A stretch of 7,665 nt of DNA from JBBKWG01 sp037968835 (lineage in GTDB: Bacteria > Pseudomonadota > Alphaproteobacteria > Rhodobacterales > Rhodobacteraceae): contig JBBKWG010000141.1 in assembly GCA_037968835.1 (NCBI GenBank), forward strand, positions 1 through 7,665. The letters are read 5' to 3'. Below are positions 5,450-7,665 of the stretch, piece after piece; within the stretch, counting starts at the first letter, position 1; the number at the start of each line of letters is the position of its first letter. Position numbers and translations under genes: made by a program. The notes under the pieces were generated by a model. The model saw only the letters and a program-made list of their open reading frames with translations. It had not been told where the DNA came from and did no database searches.

Positions 5450-6924
5450 TCGTACTGCTCCCGATACCGGCGCACAGTCCAGAGCGCGAGTACGTTGAGG
5501 CATAGCGTGATGGCGAAAAGCGACAGGCCAAGCGCGAAGGCAACGAGGGTTTCGGGCGACGCGAAGTCGGTATCGCCCGTCAGTTGGCTGACAATCTTGA
5601 CCGTGATCGTGGTCATCGCCTCGAACGGGTTCACCAACTCGCCCAATCCGCGGTTGAACTGCGCTGCTGCCGCCCCTGCCCCGAGCACGACGATCATGGT
5701 CTCGCCAATCGCCCGGCTCGCGGCCAGCAGAACCGCGCCGACGATCCCCGGCAGCGCGGCGGGAAGCACGACCTGGCGGATCGTTTCGGACTGCGTCGCG
5801 CCCAAGGCGTACGATCCGTCCCGCAACGTTTGCGGCACCGCGTTGATGATGTCATCGGACAGCGAAGACACGAACGGAATGAGCATTATCCCCATGACCA
5901 GCCCCGCCGTCATCACCGACGACGAGCTTTGGCCCAGCCCAAGCGGCATCGCGAAATAGTCCCGCAGCAGCGGACCCACGGTGATCAGCGCGAACAGGCC
6001 ATAGACGATGGTCGGAATGCCGGCGAGAATCTCGATGGCCGGTTTGGCGACGGCGCGGGTTTTCGGCCCGGCATACTCGGACAGATAAATCGCCGCGAAC
6101 AGCCCGGTCGGAACCGCGAAAAACAGCGCAATGAACGAGATGTAGAGCGTCCCCCACAACAGCGGAAGGATCGCAAGTTCGGAATTGCCACGGAAATCCG
6201 GCGCCCATTTTGTGCCGAAGAAGAAGTCGGTCCAGGGGTAGGCTGCGAAGAAGTTGCGGGTTTCAAACAGCATCGACAAAACGATGCCAAGCGTGGTCAG
6301 AATGGCAATCGACGCGGCCGCGACCAGCACGATCAAGACCCCACGCTCGACAGTGTTGCGGGCGCGGAAATCCTTGTCGGTCACTATGTAGGAAACGGCA
6401 AAGCCACCCGCCGCCGCCGCCAGCACCACAACCGCCAGCAGGATGGACGCCGACGCATTCAGCGCCCGAAGCCGCTCGGCGGCGACAAGCACCTCGGGCG
6501 CAATATCGGAACCAAGCGCAATCCCGACCTTGCCAAGTCGATCACGCAGAGCACCGTCGCCGATCAGCTCCGCCGCCTCGCCCTCGTCGAGCAGTCCGGC
6601 CTTGATCGCAAGACCGATACCGTCCGCCACCCGGCGCACATCGCTCATCACCAGATCGCGTGTCGTGGTGTCCGCGATTGCGCTTTCCGAAAGCAGAGAC
6701 GACACCCGGTTCTCGACGACAAGGGGCTGAAACAGCAGCCAGAGCGCAAGCAAACCGAACGCCGGCGTGATGACGGTCAGAAAGACGTTCAGTCCATAAT
6801 ACTTCGGCAGCGAATGCAGCCGCCGCGAATCTCCGCCCGCCGATGCTAGCGCACGGCTACGTCCCAGGAAAAAGCCTGCGCCTGCGATCGCGAGAACGAT
6901 CAGAACCAGCCAGAATACCGGCAT
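5446..6924 (-). CDS. pstC: Phosphate ABC transporter permease PstC with extended N-terminal region
   Basis: A 492-aa inner-membrane permease; E. coli PstC has about 319 residues. The extra N-terminal part has a helix at about 2-19, a basic loop (20-43) and a second helix at about 46-66. A soluble helical segment at 67-157, inferred periplasmic, is followed by a third helix at about 159-180. It fits the N-terminal domain known from long alphaproteobacterial PstC proteins (DUF3708-type, by recall). The transporter core starts at about 194. It includes LLWGTLYISFIALFFAVPTG (255-274), the NAVPQTLRDGSYALGATQSE segment (361-380) and the ATPase-coupling loop ending VVLPAALPGIVGA (385-397), then SRAIGETM (403-410). 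The ATG at 6924 (MPVFWLVL) is preceded by a G-run ribosome binding site. An in-frame start at 6975 would lie inside the pstS-pstC hairpin and add a non-conserved leader, so it is rejected. Confidence 0.94.
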   Translation of the reverse strand: MPVFWLVLIVLAIAGAGFFLGRSRALASAGGDSRRLHSLPKYYGLNVFLTVITPAFGLLALWLLFQPLVVENRVSSLLSESAIADTTTRDLVMSDVRRVADGIGLAIKAGLLDEGEAAELIGDGALRDRLGKVGIALGSDIAPEVLVAAERLRALNASASILLAVVVLAAAAGGFAVSYIVTDKDFRARNTVERGVLIVLVAAASIAILTTLGIVLSMLFETRNFFAAYPWTDFFFGTKWAPDFRGNSELAILPLLWGTLYISFIALFFAVPTGLFAAIYLSEYAGPKTRAVAKPAIEILAGIPTIVYGLFALITVGPLLRDYFAMPLGLGQSSSSVMTAGLVMGIMLIPFVSSLSDDIINAVPQTLRDGSYALGATQSETIRQVVLPAALPGIVGAVLLAASRAIGETMIVVLGAGAAAAQFNRGLGELVNPFEAMTTITVKIVSQLTGDTDFASPETLVAFALGLSLFAITLCLNVLALWTVRRYREQYE

Positions 6925-6927
6925 TTG

Positions 6928-6933
6928 CCCCCC
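6928..6933 (-). promoter_or_regulatory. G-rich ribosome binding site of pstC
   Basis: A run of six G on the minus strand, three bases (CAA) before the ATG at 6924. It is an unusual Shine-Dalgarno variant, but it is the only candidate and supports the MPVFWLVL start over the in-frame ATG at 6975. Confidence 0.55.
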
Positions 6934-6957
6934 GGGAATCCCCAATTTCCAAATGGA

Positions 6958-6986
6958 TGCGGAAGAGCGCCGCACGCTCTTCCGCA
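6958..6986 (-). other. Perfect 12-bp hairpin between pstS and pstC
   Basis: TGCGGAAGAGCG (6986-6975 on the minus strand) pairs exactly with CGCTCTTCCGCA (6969-6958) around a 5-base loop. It begins eight bases after the pstS stop and ends 33 bases before the pstC ATG. No T-run follows, so it is not a standard intrinsic terminator. Its position fits a 3' stabiliser or partial attenuator that keeps the binding-protein mRNA more abundant than that of the permeases, as known for other ABC transporter operons. The role here is inferred. Confidence 0.75.
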
Positions 6987-6994
6987 GATTGGTC

Positions 6995-7665
6995 TTACGA
7001 GCCCGAGGGCATCATTTCTTCGTTTTCGACCGCCATCTGGGTGGTCGCCAGTTCGGGATCGGACACCAAACCGTATTCGGCCAGCGGACCGTCAGGACCG
7101 GCGATTTCGTCAGCGACGAAGAATTGCGCATATTCCTTCAGACCCGGAATAACGCCGATATGCGCGCCCTTGATGTAGAAATAGAGCGGACGCGACACGG
7201 GATATTCGCCGCTCGAAATCGTCTCGGTCGATGGCGCGACACCTGACATCGTGGCCACCTTCAGCTTGTCCGTGTTGTTCTCATAGAACGCCAGTCCGAA
7301 CACGCCAACACCGTTGGTGTTGCTGCTGATCCGCGCCTGCGTCTCGGTGTAATCGCCGTCGATGTCGACAGCGCGACCGTCCGTGCGCACGCTCATGCAG
7401 GCATCGGCGGCGGCGTCTTCGTCCATGCCCGAACCGGTCATGCCAGCCAACGCGCCCGACGATTCGCAACCGGCCAGGATCACCTTTTCCTCAAAAACTT
7501 CGCGCGTGCCATGCTTGGTTCCGGGAATGAACGCCTGAATTTCGGCATCCGGCAGCGACGCGTCGATCTCGGACCACTTGGTGTAGGGATTGGCCTTCAA
7601 TTCGCCGTCCATCCAGACGTTCTCGGCCATCGCCTTGTACCACTGCTCTTCGGTGAACGCGGTAA
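6995..7665 (-). CDS. pstS: Periplasmic phosphate-binding protein PstS (partial, N-terminus missing)
   Basis: The frame is open to the right edge, so the start, signal peptide and first lobe are outside. The last 222 or so residues are visible, beginning TAFTEEQWYKAMAENVW. They match the alphaproteobacterial PstS type, with NPYTKWSEIDASLPDAEI, the ligand-loop region FIPGTKHGTREVFEEKV, DIDGDYTETQARISSNTNGVG, VFGLAFYENNTDKLKVA and YPVSRPLYFYIKGAHIGVIPG. In the mature periplasmic protein, two cysteines 23 residues apart (AGCESSG and DACMSV) could form a disulfide. The C-terminus is acidic and methionine-rich (VENEEMMPSGS). PstS captures inorganic phosphate and delivers it to PstC and PstA. It is the first transporter gene of the operon. 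Its promoter, expected to carry PHO boxes bound by PhoB, lies to the right of the window. An internal ATG at 7630 is not the start because conserved coding sequence continues upstream of it. Confidence 0.95.
   Translation of the reverse strand, partial: TAFTEEQWYKAMAENVWMDGELKANPYTKWSEIDASLPDAEIQAFIPGTKHGTREVFEEKVILAGCESSGALAGMTGSGMDEDAAADACMSVRTDGRAVDIDGDYTETQARISSNTNGVGVFGLAFYENNTDKLKVATMSGVAPSTETISSGEYPVSRPLYFYIKGAHIGVIPGLKEYAQFFVADEIAGPDGPLAEYGLVSDPELATTQMAVENEEMMPSGS

Noticed and set aside
5584..6849. Long plus-strand open frame (421 aa) opposite pstC.
   Set aside because: The translation is Arg/Gln/His-rich without domain character, and it is antisense to a well-conserved gene; typical of GC-rich DNA.

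Overview
All genes read on the minus strand, right to left. The window looks like chromosomal DNA of an alphaproteobacterium, most likely Rhodobacteraceae. The reasons are the pstS-pstC-pstA-pstB-phoU-phoB order, the PstC and PstA permeases with large extra N-terminal regions, the PhoB sequence type, and a DUF883-like protein next to a small two-helix membrane protein. The base composition is GC-rich. The family assignment is by recall of sequence types, not by a database search.

Right and middle part (1885-7665): a compact high-affinity phosphate uptake and signalling operon. It starts with pstS, whose N-terminal part lies beyond the right edge, followed by pstC, pstA, pstB, phoU and phoB. 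Gaps are 4-13 bases or overlaps, except for a 70-base pstS-pstC spacer holding a perfect 12-bp hairpin. PstS binds phosphate in the periplasm, PstC and PstA form the channel, PstB hydrolyses ATP, PhoU couples transport state to signalling, and PhoB is the DNA-binding response regulator. The sensor kinase PhoR and the PHO-box promoter are not in the window; both are expected to the right of it.

Left part (1-1884): three membrane-associated genes unrelated to phosphate uptake. They are an AI-2E family (PF01594) permease, a 108-aa DUF883/ElaB-YqjD-like membrane-anchored protein, and a partial two-helix protein resembling the 'phage holin family' (Phage_holin_3_6). The permease and the DUF883-like gene each have an upstream sequence fitting the alphaproteobacterial general-stress sigma factor EcfG (GGAAC-N16-CGTT, exact for the permease; GGAAC-N17-GTT for the DUF883-like gene). 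This suggests a small envelope-stress cluster placed behind the pho operon. No convincing terminator separates it from phoB.

I found no mobile element, CRISPR array, tRNA, rRNA or toxin-antitoxin pair, and no clearly new multi-gene system. The points most worth a second look are the paired EcfG-like promoters, the pstS-pstC hairpin and the extended permease domains.
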